A stretch of DNA of 64,000 nt from Chitinophagaceae bacterium (GTDB taxonomy: Bacteria; Bacteroidota; Bacteroidia; Chitinophagales; Chitinophagaceae). A program made the translations under genes and the position numbers. Where the stretch lies: assembly GCA_023957755.1 (NCBI GenBank), contig JAMLGT010000002.1, forward strand, positions 186,001 through 250,000. Direction: 5' to 3'. Under the pieces are notes generated by a model. That model was not told the origin of the DNA and made no database searches. It saw only the letters and a program-made list of their open reading frames with translations. This document shows, piece after piece, positions 18,063 to 25,872 of the stretch (its first letter is position 1; the number at the start of each line of letters is the position of its first letter).

Positions 18063-19150
18063 AAAAAGTACTTTTTATTGACCGTGATGGTACGCTGATT
18101 ATCGAACCACCGACCGACTTTCAGGTGGACAGCCTGGAGAAGCTGGAGTTTTATCCGGGAGTGTTTCAAAATTTGTCGAGGATAGTCAGGGAATTAGATT
18201 ATGAGTTAGTGATGGTAACCAATCAGGATGGTTTGGGAACAGCCTCCTTTCCAGAGGAGAAATTCAGACTGCCACACGAAAAAATGCTGAAGGCTTTTAT
18301 CAATGAGGGTGTCGTTTTTTCGGAAGTACTTATAGATAGGTCTTTTGAAAGCGACCACTCTCCAAACCGAAAACCGGGAATTGGGATGCTTCAACATTTT
18401 CTGAAAGGTGGTTATGATTTGAAGCGCTCTTTTGTAATCGGTGATCGTTTAACGGATGTGCAGTTGGCTGAAAACCTGGGCACCCGGGCTATCCTCATAA
18501 GTAATGAATCTACCAATCGAGCTGCATTAACTACGACAGACTGGAGTGACATTTATACTTTCCTGTCAGGCCAGCCAAGGCTTGCACAAATATCCCGCGC
18601 TACTAAAGAAACTACAATAGAATTAACGCTGAATCTTGATGGAAATGGCATTTGTGCCATACACACCGGACTGCCTTTCTTTGATCACATGTTGGAGCAG
18701 GTTGGGAGGCATGGAAACTTTGATTTGAATATACAGGTGCAAGGCGATTTACAGGTTGATGAGCATCATACTGTGGAGGATGTGGGATTGACGCTGGGCG
18801 AAGCTTTTATGAATGCACTTGGATCTCGTAAAGGAATTGAGCGGTATGGATTTACATTGCCAATGGATGATTGCCTTGCACAGGTAGCGATAGACTTTGG
18901 TGGCCGTCCGTGGATTGTATGGGATGCGATATTTCACAGAGAAAAAATAGGTGCGGTACCCACCGAAATGTTTTTTCACTTTTTCAAATCATTCAGCGAT
19001 ACAGCCAGGTGCAATTTGAATATTAAGGCTGAAGGGCAAAACGAACACCATAAAATTGAGTCTGTCTTCAAAGCATTTGCCAAAAGTCTGAGAATGGCAG
19101 TGAAGCATTCCGGCTACTTTTCTGTTCCGAGTACAAAAGGGATTTTGTAA
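18059..19150 (+). CDS. hisB: Bifunctional histidinol-phosphatase / imidazoleglycerol-phosphate dehydratase
   Basis: A 363-aa fusion. Residues 1 to about 165 form a HAD phosphatase (FIDRDGTLI nucleophile motif, [33 protein letters not shown]). Residues about 170-363 form the manganese-dependent dehydratase ([53 protein letters not shown]). It therefore catalyses two steps of the pathway. The cysteine-rich zinc loop of the E. coli phosphatase half is not present, replaced by a DHSPNRKP stretch. Confidence 0.96.
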   Translation: MKKVLFIDRDGTLIIEPPTDFQVDSLEKLEFYPGVFQNLSRIVRELDYELVMVTNQDGLGTASFPEEKFRLPHEKMLKAFINEGVVFSEVLIDRSFESDHSPNRKPGIGMLQHFLKGGYDLKRSFVIGDRLTDVQLAENLGTRAILISNESTNRAALTTTDWSDIYTFLSGQPRLAQISRATKETTIELTLNLDGNGICAIHTGLPFFDHMLEQVGRHGNFDLNIQVQGDLQVDEHHTVEDVGLTLGEAFMNALGSRKGIERYGFTLPMDDCLAQVAIDFGGRPWIVWDAIFHREKIGAVPTEMFFHFFKSFSDTARCNLNIKAEGQNEHHKIESVFKAFAKSLRMAVKHSGYFSVPSTKGIL

Positions 19151-19195
19151 ATCGAATGAGTATTATAAATCAATTCATTTTTTACTTTCTTATTT

Positions 19196-19774
19196 ATGAT
19201 AGCAATCGTACAGTATAATGCAGGTAACACGGGGTCGGTACAAAATGCGCTGGCCCGTTTAGGATGTGAGAGCATAGTCACCGATGATAGTAATGAATTA
19301 TTAAAAGCAGACAAAGTAATTTTTCCGGGAGTAGGCGAGGCTCGTTCGGCTATGAGTTTCTTGAGAGAAAAGGGATTGGATGTGGTATTAAAAAGTTTAA
19401 ATCAACCGCTATTAGGGATATGTCTTGGACTTCAGTTGATGTGCAGTTATAGTGAGGAGGGAGAGACGGCGTGTCTGGGCGTTTTTCCTAACCGTATTTC
19501 GCGCTTTGTGAAACCTGAAATAGTGCCTCATGTAGGATGGAATAATGTTTCATACAGAGAAGATAGATTGTTTAAAGAGATTCCACAGGATACAGATTTT
19601 TATTTTGTGCACAGCTTCTTTGCTGATCTTTCAGAGGATACAGCAGCGGTTTGTAATTATGGAGAATCGTTCAGCGCTGCACTGGCTCGTGATAATTTTT
19701 ATGCTGTGCAGTTTCATCCCGAAAAGTCGGCAGCTATGGGCCAGCAAATCCTGAAAAACTTTTTAGCCTTATGA
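19196..19774 (+). CDS. hisH: Imidazole glycerol phosphate synthase, glutaminase subunit
   Basis: A 192-aa class I glutamine amidotransferase supplying ammonia to HisF. The nucleophile is Cys76 in LLGICLGLQLM, and the His-Glu pair is in VQFHPEKS. The oxyanion region is FPGVGEARSAM and the glutamine-site stretch is VPHVGWN. A 45-bp gap after hisB, the largest inside the operon, contains no terminator that I can see. The hisA ATG overlaps its stop (ATGA). Confidence 0.96.
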   Translation: MIAIVQYNAGNTGSVQNALARLGCESIVTDDSNELLKADKVIFPGVGEARSAMSFLREKGLDVVLKSLNQPLLGICLGLQLMCSYSEEGETACLGVFPNRISRFVKPEIVPHVGWNNVSYREDRLFKEIPQDTDFYFVHSFFADLSEDTAAVCNYGESFSAALARDNFYAVQFHPEKSAAMGQQILKNFLAL

Positions 19775-20484
19775 GAATCATTCCAGCTATAGACCTGATT
19801 GGCGGTAAGTGTGTCCGACTCACTCAGGGAGATTATCAGAGGAAGAAAGTTTACAATGAGAATCCATTGGAGGTGGCGCGCCAGTTTGAAGATGCCGGAA
19901 TTAGTTTTCTCCATTTAGTGGATTTGGATGGCGCGAGATGTGGGAAAATTGTAAATGCGGAAGTATTGGAGAAAATTGCGACCCATACAAAATTGAAAAT
20001 AGATTTTGGAGGAGGTGTGAAGTCTGATGAAGATTTGCGCATAGCATTTGAGGCGGGGGCTCAGCAGGTGACTGCAGGGAGCGTTGCCGTTGATAATCCT
20101 GAATTAGTCATGGAGTGGATTCGGAAATACGGTGGTGAACGCATCATGCTGGGCGCAGATGTAATTGGTAACAGGATTGCTACCCACGCATGGCAGAAGG
20201 CTTCGGAGTGGAAGTTGTTCGACTTTCTTGAAGCGTATCTGGACAAAGGTGTTCGTTATACGATTTGTACGGACGTGTCGAAGGATGGGATGTTGGCAGG
20301 CCCGGCAATTGAGCTTTACAGTGAGATACTAAGTTGTTTGAGTGTGCATTTGATCGCAAGTGGCGGGGTGTCTTCGATTGAAGAGGTCAAACAATTACGG
20401 CGTATAGGTTGCGAGGGTGTCATCATCGGAAAGGCGATCTATGAAAATAAAATTACTTTAAAAGAACTCGCAGATTTATGTTAA
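19771..20484 (+). CDS. hisA: ProFAR isomerase (HisA)
   Basis: A 237-aa beta-alpha barrel carrying out the Amadori rearrangement of ProFAR to PRFAR. The catalytic aspartates are in IPAIDLIGGKCVRL (Asp8) and TDVSKDGML; phosphate-binding loops are FGGGVKS and ASGGVSS. It overlaps hisH by 4 bp and hisF by 7 bp. HisA and HisF are paralogous barrels, and the isomerase assignment follows the AIDLIGG N-terminus. Confidence 0.96.
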   Translation: MRIIPAIDLIGGKCVRLTQGDYQRKKVYNENPLEVARQFEDAGISFLHLVDLDGARCGKIVNAEVLEKIATHTKLKIDFGGGVKSDEDLRIAFEAGAQQVTAGSVAVDNPELVMEWIRKYGGERIMLGADVIGNRIATHAWQKASEWKLFDFLEAYLDKGVRYTICTDVSKDGMLAGPAIELYSEILSCLSVHLIASGGVSSIEEVKQLRRIGCEGVIIGKAIYENKITLKELADLC

Positions 20485-21230
20485 AGAAAAGAATTATTTC
20501 CTGCCTGGATATCCGTGATGGCAGAACTGTAAAGGGCATAAACTTCATCAATATTCGTGATGCGGGTGATCCGGTTGAGTTGGCAGAGAGATATGTCAGA
20601 GAGGGCGCTGATGAATTGGTGTTTCTTGATATCTCTGCTACAAATGAAAAGCGGGCTACCCTGGTGAACCTGGTACAGAAGGTAGCAAAGAAGATTGATA
20701 TCCCATTTACCGTAGGTGGAGGTATTAACTCGCTGAAAGTAGCGTCAGATGTGATCCTTGCAGGGGCAGATAAAGTGTCGCTCAACTCGGCAGCCGTAAA
20801 ACAGCCGAATCTGATTCAGGAACTGGCTAATAATTACGGCTGTCAGTGTATAGTGTTGGCAATGGATGTGAAATGGGTAAATGGAAAATGGAAAGTCTTT
20901 ACGCATGGTGGGAAAGTGGAGACAGAATGGGAAGCAATGGCGTGGGCAAAACGTACAGAGGCACTTGGTGCGGGAGAAATACTGTTGACGTCTATGGATA
21001 ACGATGGCACTAAGGGTGGGTTTCAGATAGAAGTTACAAAGGACATTGCAGCGGCTTTAAAGATTCCGGTAATCGCATCAGGTGGCGCAGGGAGTATCGC
21101 GCATTTTGAAGAAGTATTTACTCAGACAAAGGCTACAGGCGCGCTGGCTGCCGGAATATTTCATTATGGCGAAGTCAGGATTTCTGACTTGAAACAAGCA
21201 TTAAAGAACAAACAAATAGCAGTAAGATGA
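20478..21230 (+). CDS. hisF: Imidazole glycerol phosphate synthase, cyclase subunit
   Basis: A 250-aa beta-alpha barrel that uses ammonia from HisH to cyclise PRFAR into IGP and AICAR. Diagnostic motifs are RIISCLDIRDGRTVKGINF (Asp11 catalytic), TVGGGINS, AGADKVSLNSAA, LLTSMDNDGTKGGF (second catalytic Asp) and VIASGGAGS. The start lies 7 bp inside hisA, and the hisIE start lies 4 bp inside its own end, consistent with one tightly coupled transcript. Confidence 0.97.
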   Translation: MLKKRIISCLDIRDGRTVKGINFINIRDAGDPVELAERYVREGADELVFLDISATNEKRATLVNLVQKVAKKIDIPFTVGGGINSLKVASDVILAGADKVSLNSAAVKQPNLIQELANNYGCQCIVLAMDVKWVNGKWKVFTHGGKVETEWEAMAWAKRTEALGAGEILLTSMDNDGTKGGFQIEVTKDIAAALKIPVIASGGAGSIAHFEEVFTQTKATGALAAGIFHYGEVRISDLKQALKNKQIAVR

Positions 21231-21814
21231 ATATAGATTTTGGTAAAGGAGATGGGCTGGTCCCCGTCATCGTTCAGGAGTCCACAACACTTCAGGTGCT
21301 GATGTTGGGATATATGAACGAAGAAGCATTAACAAAAACACAGAGGGAAGGGAAGGTGACTTTCTATAGCCGCTCTAAGCAAAGATTGTGGACTAAAGGG
21401 GAGACATCCGGTAATTTTCTTGTGGTAGATAATATACAAGCAGATTGTGACTGTGACACCATTCTGATAAAAGCTACTCCGTCCGGGCCTGTATGTCATA
21501 CAGGAAGGATTTCCTGTTTTGGAGAAGTATCTACTCAGGGTTTTCTTTATAAACTTGAACAGATTATTGAGGACCGTATTGATAATAATGTGGCCGGGTC
21601 ATATACCAACCAACTCTTTAGGAAAGGAATCAATAAGGTAGCTCAAAAGGTGGGTGAGGAGGCTGTGGAAATAGTGATAGAAGCTAAAGATTATAATGAT
21701 ACCCTGTTCAGAAATGAAGCAGCAGACTTATTGTATCACTTACTGGTATTGCTTAAAGCAAAAGGGACGAAGTTGAGAGAAATAGAAGAAGTGCTAATAC
21801 AAAGAAATCATTGA
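21227..21814 (+). CDS. hisI: Bifunctional phosphoribosyl-AMP cyclohydrolase / phosphoribosyl-ATP pyrophosphatase
   Basis: A 195-aa HisIE fusion. The N-terminal half is the zinc cyclohydrolase (VLMLGYMNEEAL, FYSRSKQRLWTKGETSGN, QADCDCDTILI, GPVCHTGR). The C-terminal half is the alpha-helical MazG-like pyrophosphatase (QKVGEEAVEIVIEAK, NEAADLLYHLLVLL). Together they perform the second and third steps of the pathway. It is the last gene of the operon; a 143-bp gap follows before the EVE-domain gene, without an obvious strong terminator. Confidence 0.97.
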   Translation: MNIDFGKGDGLVPVIVQESTTLQVLMLGYMNEEALTKTQREGKVTFYSRSKQRLWTKGETSGNFLVVDNIQADCDCDTILIKATPSGPVCHTGRISCFGEVSTQGFLYKLEQIIEDRIDNNVAGSYTNQLFRKGINKVAQKVGEEAVEIVIEAKDYNDTLFRNEAADLLYHLLVLLKAKGTKLREIEEVLIQRNH

Positions 21815-21957
21815 GGGTAATAACTGTTTTCGGAATGATGTGTTTTCAGCGATTATTGCAAACAGGGGTAATGGTATATTAACCAAGCGCTACTCTTTTC
21901 TCTTTCTCCATAAATAGCAGCGATTTCGGATATTTGACGGAATAAATTTCGAAAACT

Positions 21958-22368
21958 ATGAACTATTGGCTGGTTAAGTCGGAACCCTACGTGTATAGTT
22001 ACAGCGATCTGGTAAGGGACAAACAAACCTTTTGGGATGGAGTAAGAAATTATGCAGCAAGAAATAATTTACGGGCAATGAAGAAAGGAGATCAGGTTTT
22101 CTTCTATCATAGCAACGAAGGGCTGGCAATAGTAGGTATTGCAAAGGTGGCCAAGGAAGCCTATCCTGATCCTACGGCTGAGGGAGATACCTGGAGTGTG
22201 GTGGATCTGAAACCTGTGAGGAAATTAAAAAATCCGGTAACACTTGACAGGATAAAAGCTGAAAAGTCGCTTGCCGCTATGGAGTTGGTAGTCAACTCCC
22301 GACTCTCTGTACAGAAAGTAGGAGAGAAGGAGTGGAATACCATTTTGAAGATAGCGGAGGAAGGGTAA
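21958..22368 (+). CDS. EVE-domain protein
   Basis: A 136-aa single-domain EVE protein related to thymocyte nuclear protein 1. Motifs are NYWLVKSEPYVYSYSDL, FWDGVRNYAARNNLRAMKKGD and FFYHSNEGLAIVGIAKV. EVE domains have the PUA-like fold and are thought to read modified bases in DNA or RNA. A GATATTTG -7-like box lies at 21929-21936. A sirtuin gene follows 30 bp later on the same strand, so the two may be co-transcribed. Confidence 0.93.
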   Translation: MNYWLVKSEPYVYSYSDLVRDKQTFWDGVRNYAARNNLRAMKKGDQVFFYHSNEGLAIVGIAKVAKEAYPDPTAEGDTWSVVDLKPVRKLKNPVTLDRIKAEKSLAAMELVVNSRLSVQKVGEKEWNTILKIAEEG

Positions 22369-22398
22369 CGTGTCCAGCCAAATTTTTCTGAGCCTATA

Positions 22399-23079
22399 AT
22401 GGAGAAGATCATATTTTTTACAGGTGCCGGCATTAGTGCAGAAAGTGGGTTACCCACATTCAGAGACAGTGATGGCCTCTGGATGGGATATGATATTAAT
22501 GAAGTAGCTACTCCCGACGCCTGGAGGAAAAACAGAAATCTGGTACAAGAGTTTTATAATATGAGGCGCAGAGATGCACTCAAAGCACAGCCCAACCAGG
22601 CGCATCAACTTATTGCCAGGCTGGAAGACAAGTTCAGGGTAACTGTCATCACCCAGAATATAGATGACCTTCATGAACGCGCTGGCTCCACGCGCGTAGT
22701 GCATCTGCATGGTGAAATTTTTAAAATGAAAAGTGATCGTGATGGCAGTACGCTATACGATATTAGAGAGGATATTCCCTCTGGTGCCAGAGCCAAAGAT
22801 GGAGGTTATCTAAGGCCACACGTAGTATGGTTTGGAGAGGCTGTGCCTGAGATGGAGAGAGCGTTGCATTTGGTGCAGGATGCAGATATTTTTGTAGTAG
22901 TAGGCTCCTCATTACAGGTGTATCCCGCCGCTGGCCTTGCACATTCCCTTTCGTTTGGAGTCCGCCGCTTCCTAATAGACAGAAACCCTCCACCCTCAGC
23001 AGTAGATTATGGGTTTGAGGTAATTGCAAAGAAGGCGACAGAAGGCATGGCAGACTTAGTTAACTTGCTTGAGGGCTGA
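22399..23079 (+). CDS. cobB: NAD-dependent protein deacylase (sirtuin, CobB type)
   Basis: A 226-aa sirtuin that removes acyl groups from lysine using NAD. Motifs are FFTGAGISAESGLPTFRDSDGLW, TQNIDDLHERAG, the catalytic His104 in VHLHGE, and GSSLQVYPAAGL. Residues Tyr53 and Arg56 (FYNMRRRD) are the Y-x-x-R pair that marks class III desuccinylases/demalonylases. The usual zinc cysteines are absent: no CxxC pair lies between HGE and PHVVWFGE, so the small domain is probably zinc-free. Confidence 0.95.
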   Translation: MEKIIFFTGAGISAESGLPTFRDSDGLWMGYDINEVATPDAWRKNRNLVQEFYNMRRRDALKAQPNQAHQLIARLEDKFRVTVITQNIDDLHERAGSTRVVHLHGEIFKMKSDRDGSTLYDIREDIPSGARAKDGGYLRPHVVWFGEAVPEMERALHLVQDADIFVVVGSSLQVYPAAGLAHSLSFGVRRFLIDRNPPPSAVDYGFEVIAKKATEGMADLVNLLEG

Positions 23080-23118
23080 CAGGAGGCAACACAATGAATT
23101 TGCCTCCTGCAATTCATT
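23080..23118 (+). terminator. Interleaved inverted repeats after cobB
   Basis: A 10-bp arm at 23080-23089 pairs with 23100-23109 (CAGGAGGCAA/TTGCCTCCTG). A second arm at 23093-23100 pairs with 23111-23118 (AATGAATT/AATTCATT). The pairs interleave, so RNA could form either hairpin or a pseudoknot-like fold. Its place directly after the cobB stop suggests a 3' end structure; the following T-rich sequence is modest. Confidence 0.5.
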
Positions 23119-23175
23119 TTCATTAACCTATAGTTTGCTCACAATTCATTAAGGAATGGCAAAAGTTATTTCGCT

Positions 23176-23183
23176 TATTTTTG
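23176..23183 (+). promoter_or_regulatory. Promoter core upstream of four-helix membrane protein
   Basis: TATTTTTG matches TAnnTTTG exactly, 17 bp before the ATG at 23201. A -33 element is not clear. Confidence 0.45.
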
Positions 23184-23200
23184 CCGCAAAATTTTAAAGA

Positions 23201-23659
23201 ATGGATACGATATTGACATTGCATGACCTTGTCAGGTGGCTGATATTATTATTCGGGTTTTTAACTGTGATAACAGCTATACTGGGGCTTGCTTCAAAAT
23301 CGCCTTACTCTAAGCTTGCAGATAAGAGCAATCTTTTGTTTATGATTCTCTTTGATATCCAGGTGGTGTTTGGCTTCATATTATTTTTTGAAAAAGGCTG
23401 GTTTGACCATTTGAAACATATAGGAGATTTTATGAAGGATTCCCTGGTACGTTTCTTTTCACTTGAACACTGGCTGCTTATGCTGATTGCATGGATATTG
23501 GTACATGCAGGCCGGACGGCGGTTAAGAAAGCGCCCGATGCCCAATCAAAGCATAGAAAAATGTTGGTTTATTTTGGAATTGCTTTGTTGTTAATACTAA
23601 TAGCTATCCCCTGGCCGTTTAGAGAAGCAGTAGCAAGGCCCTGGTTTAGGTGGTTTTAA
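23201..23659 (+). CDS. Four-helix membrane protein, unknown function
   Basis: A 152-aa protein with four predicted membrane helices (about 11-30, 44-63, 88-107 and 123-141). Conserved-looking polar positions are HDLVRW near the N-terminus and EHWLLMLIAWILVHAGR in helix 3. Spaced histidines in such positions suggest a possible b-type haem protein, but no family signature proves it. The start is ATG after a TAnnTTTG element. surE follows 39 bp later. Confidence 0.75.
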   Translation: MDTILTLHDLVRWLILLFGFLTVITAILGLASKSPYSKLADKSNLLFMILFDIQVVFGFILFFEKGWFDHLKHIGDFMKDSLVRFFSLEHWLLMLIAWILVHAGRTAVKKAPDAQSKHRKMLVYFGIALLLILIAIPWPFREAVARPWFRWF

Positions 23660-23698
23660 AATCCATCTTATTTTTTGACCAAAGAAAACAGATATTGA

Positions 23699-24487
23699 AT
23701 GAGTGTAAATAGTGACAGGCCGGTAATTCTAATTACTAATGATGATGGGATTTCGGCGCCCGGATTGCATAACCTTGTAGAGGCTGTAAGCAGCCTGGGT
23801 GAAGTGGTGGTAGTAGCTCCCGACAAGCCACAAAGCGGAATGGGGCATGCGATAACCATTGGGATGCCGCTGAGACTTACAAAACTGGAACATTTCGTTA
23901 ATGGAGTGGAAGCTTACCATACCAGTGGTACACCGGTGGATTGTGTGAAACTTGCAGTAGATAAGATTTTGAAACGTAAGCCGGATATCTGCCTAAGCGG
24001 TATCAATCACGGAGCAAACCATAGTATTAACGTACTTTACTCTGGTACTATGAGTGCAGCAATGGAAGCATCGATAGAAAGTATCCCGTCGGTCGGGTTT
24101 TCGTTATTGGATTTTAGTGTGGAAGCAGATTTTACTGCTGCCAAAGTATATGCACACAAGATTGTTAAAAGCCTGCTTGAGAAGGATCACAACGACAAAC
24201 ATTTCCTGTTGAACGTAAACATACCAAAAGTACCTCTCGACCTGATAAATGGAATTAAGATTTGCCGCCAGGCTTATGCGAAGTATGATGAGGACTTTGA
24301 TGAGCGCACAGACCCCACAGGAAAAAAATACTACTGGCTTACCGGTGAGTTTAAGAATTTTGATGAAGGAACAGATACAGATGTGTGGGCACTGGAGCAT
24401 AACTACATCAGTGTAGTGCCGGTACAGTTTGATCTTACAAACTATCAGTTGAAAAAAGAACTTGAAAAAAACTGGATATTGGAATAA
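23699..24487 (+). CDS. surE: 5'/3'-nucleotidase SurE
   Basis: A 262-aa metal-dependent survival-protein nucleotidase that dephosphorylates nucleoside monophosphates. Motifs are ILITNDDGISAPG (metal-binding Asp15/Asp16), VVAPDKPQSGMGHAIT, SGTPVDCVKL and SGINHGANHSINVLYSGTMSAAMEA. Length is typical. Its TAA overlaps the ATG of the next small membrane protein gene, so the pair is translationally coupled. In related genomes lpxB is often nearby, but it is not present here. Confidence 0.97.
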   Translation: MSVNSDRPVILITNDDGISAPGLHNLVEAVSSLGEVVVVAPDKPQSGMGHAITIGMPLRLTKLEHFVNGVEAYHTSGTPVDCVKLAVDKILKRKPDICLSGINHGANHSINVLYSGTMSAAMEASIESIPSVGFSLLDFSVEADFTAAKVYAHKIVKSLLEKDHNDKHFLLNVNIPKVPLDLINGIKICRQAYAKYDEDFDERTDPTGKKYYWLTGEFKNFDEGTDTDVWALEHNYISVVPVQFDLTNYQLKKELEKNWILE

Positions 24488-24777
24488 TGTTTAAGAAAGA
24501 TAATTTCATATTCGGACTGGTATTAGGACTGATTGCGCCCGCTATCGGTTTTCTGATTTATAAGTTGATCAAGTTCAGGATGTATTCACTCGAGGAGATG
24601 TTTCAGTTTCTGAAGGCCAATCCCAATCTCATAACCAGTTTTATCAGTGTGTCTCTTCTGGCCAATGCAGTTTTATTTACTGTGTTTGTAAACGGCAGAA
24701 GGGATAAGACAGCTAAAGGAATCTTTGTGCTCACGGTGGTATATGCGGCGATAGCGCTTGCCTTTAAATTCTGGTGA
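24487..24777 (+). CDS. Small three-helix membrane protein
   Basis: A 96-aa protein with hydrophobic stretches near 8-27, 46-66 and 76-94 and short charged loops (KFRMYSLEEMFQFLK, NGRRDKTAKG). No family with known function is recognised. The ATG overlaps the surE stop (TAATG), so it is probably translated together with SurE. Conserved placement after surE in this phylum would point to a membrane role linked to lipid A or stress, but that is inference. Confidence 0.75.
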   Translation: MFKKDNFIFGLVLGLIAPAIGFLIYKLIKFRMYSLEEMFQFLKANPNLITSFISVSLLANAVLFTVFVNGRRDKTAKGIFVLTVVYAAIALAFKFW

Positions 24778-24834
24778 TACTTCTAATAAACTACTTTACA
24801 GGAATATTTTTCACTTAACCTGTGTTCGGAGTCT

Positions 24835-24842
24835 TATATTTG
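24835..24842 (+). promoter_or_regulatory. Promoter core upstream of small membrane protein
   Basis: TATATTTG is an exact TAnnTTTG match. Transcription would start near 24849, which makes an ATG at 24853 almost leaderless and favours the ATG at 24880. Confidence 0.5.
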
Positions 24843-24879
24843 ATTTTGATTTATGGTTTATGAAATTGAAAACAATAAA

Positions 24880-25050
24880 ATGAAAAGAACATACCTCCTT
24901 ATAGCTGTTGGCTTATTATTGATAGCTGCAGCAATTTTTAATTTCACCCTCAATATTGAGAATAAAGGCCATTATTTTGGGAATGGTGTCATTTGCGGTA
25001 TTGGAATCAGTGTGATTGTGGCGCAGATTCTGAAGTTGAGAAAAAGATAG
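24880..25050 (+). CDS. Small two-helix membrane protein (56 aa)
   Basis: From ATG 24880 the protein is MKRTYLLIAVGLLLIAAAIF and onward, 56 residues with two hydrophobic helices joined by NIENKGHYFGNG and ending in KLRKR. An upstream in-frame ATG (24853) would add nine polar residues but lies too close to the predicted transcription start. The family is not recognised. Convergent with the yhhQ gene. Confidence 0.6.
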   Translation: MKRTYLLIAVGLLLIAAAIFNFTLNIENKGHYFGNGVICGIGISVIVAQILKLRKR

Positions 25051-25122
25051 GTAAACCTCTGCCTATTACCTTAATTTATATTACCCACTTATTGTCAGAG
25101 ATTCGGATACAAACTATCCTCT

Positions 25123-25767
25123 TTAAGATTGGGGGCTATTTCTTTTAGTCATTCTGTTCATTAGTTCGTCCAGTATCACCTTATAGAGTGGTAAGAAGAG
25201 AAGTGAGTTAATTAATATTTTAAAAGCATAGTCCACTGTGGCTATTTCAAGCAGATTGTTTGCCAGGTAGGCATCTGATGTCTTGTAGAATGCAATGATA
25301 AAAAATGTAAATGTATCCATGAAGTTCCCGAATATGGCTGAGGCCAGAGGGGCATGCCACCATTGTTTGTGTTGTCTGAGTTTGTTGAATACAAAGATGT
25401 CGTTCATCTGCCCGATGACATAAGCCGAAAAACTTGCAATGGCGATACGGGCTACAAACAGATTAAATGATAGCAGAGCGTCAAAACCAAGCCATTCGCC
25501 ATCCCTAAAGCAGACTGTAACAATGTACGACACGACGAGTGCCGGAAGCATAGCATAGAAGATTACTCTTCTTCCTTCCTTTGCACCCAATATGCGTACA
25601 GTAAGGTCGGTAGCCAGAAAGATGAATGGAAAGGTGAAGGCTCCCCATGTAGCTTTGAATCCGAATACTGTTATCGGAAATTGAACCAGATAATTACTGG
25701 AGGCAACTATCAGGATGTGAAAACACGCAAGCAAAAGTGCGATGCGCGAAGAGGTGCGATTGGGCAT
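25123..25767 (-). CDS. yhhQ: Queuosine precursor transporter (YhhQ/VUT family)
   Basis: A 214-aa membrane protein with about six helices and YhhQ/VUT family features: FIFLATDLTVRILGAKEGRRVIF, SFSAYVIGQMNDIFVFNKL and SAIFGNFMDTFTFFIIAFY. YhhQ proteins import preQ0/preQ1, precursors of the tRNA nucleoside queuosine. The assignment is strengthened by a preQ1-I riboswitch fold ending 9 nt before the ATG, and by queA elsewhere in the window. Regulation is probably at translation initiation. Confidence 0.93.
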   Translation of the reverse strand: MPNRTSSRIALLLACFHILIVASSNYLVQFPITVFGFKATWGAFTFPFIFLATDLTVRILGAKEGRRVIFYAMLPALVVSYIVTVCFRDGEWLGFDALLSFNLFVARIAIASFSAYVIGQMNDIFVFNKLRQHKQWWHAPLASAIFGNFMDTFTFFIIAFYKTSDAYLANNLLEIATVDYAFKILINSLLFLPLYKVILDELMNRMTKRNSPQS

Positions 25768-25776
25768 GTAAGACGT

Positions 25777-25813
25777 CTTAGTTTTTTTACGTGGGAGAAT
25801 TTCGAACCACGAG
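25777..25813 (-). promoter_or_regulatory. preQ1-I riboswitch upstream of yhhQ
   Basis: Read on the minus strand, the element has P1 strand CGTGG, loop start TTC, a conserved C before CCC, the second P1 strand CCACG and an A-rich tail ending ACTAA. Aligned to the known preQ1-I aptamer it has the same length between every conserved block. P1 pairs are compensated (C-G, G-C, U-A, G-C), and the ligand-pairing cytosine is kept. Two of the three P2 pseudoknot pairs are non-canonical (GAA facing CUA). The tail lies 9 nt from the start codon. Confidence 0.82.
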
Positions 25814-25872
25814 TATCTTTATACCTTATTTATCGGATGGGATGATAGGATGTTTTTTTACCAATCTACCTC

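Noticed and set aside
21958-23079. EVE protein plus sirtuin as a two-gene defence system
   Set aside because: Both genes look like common housekeeping members (stand-alone EVE, CobB-type sirtuin) rather than the large Sir2 effectors of defence loci.
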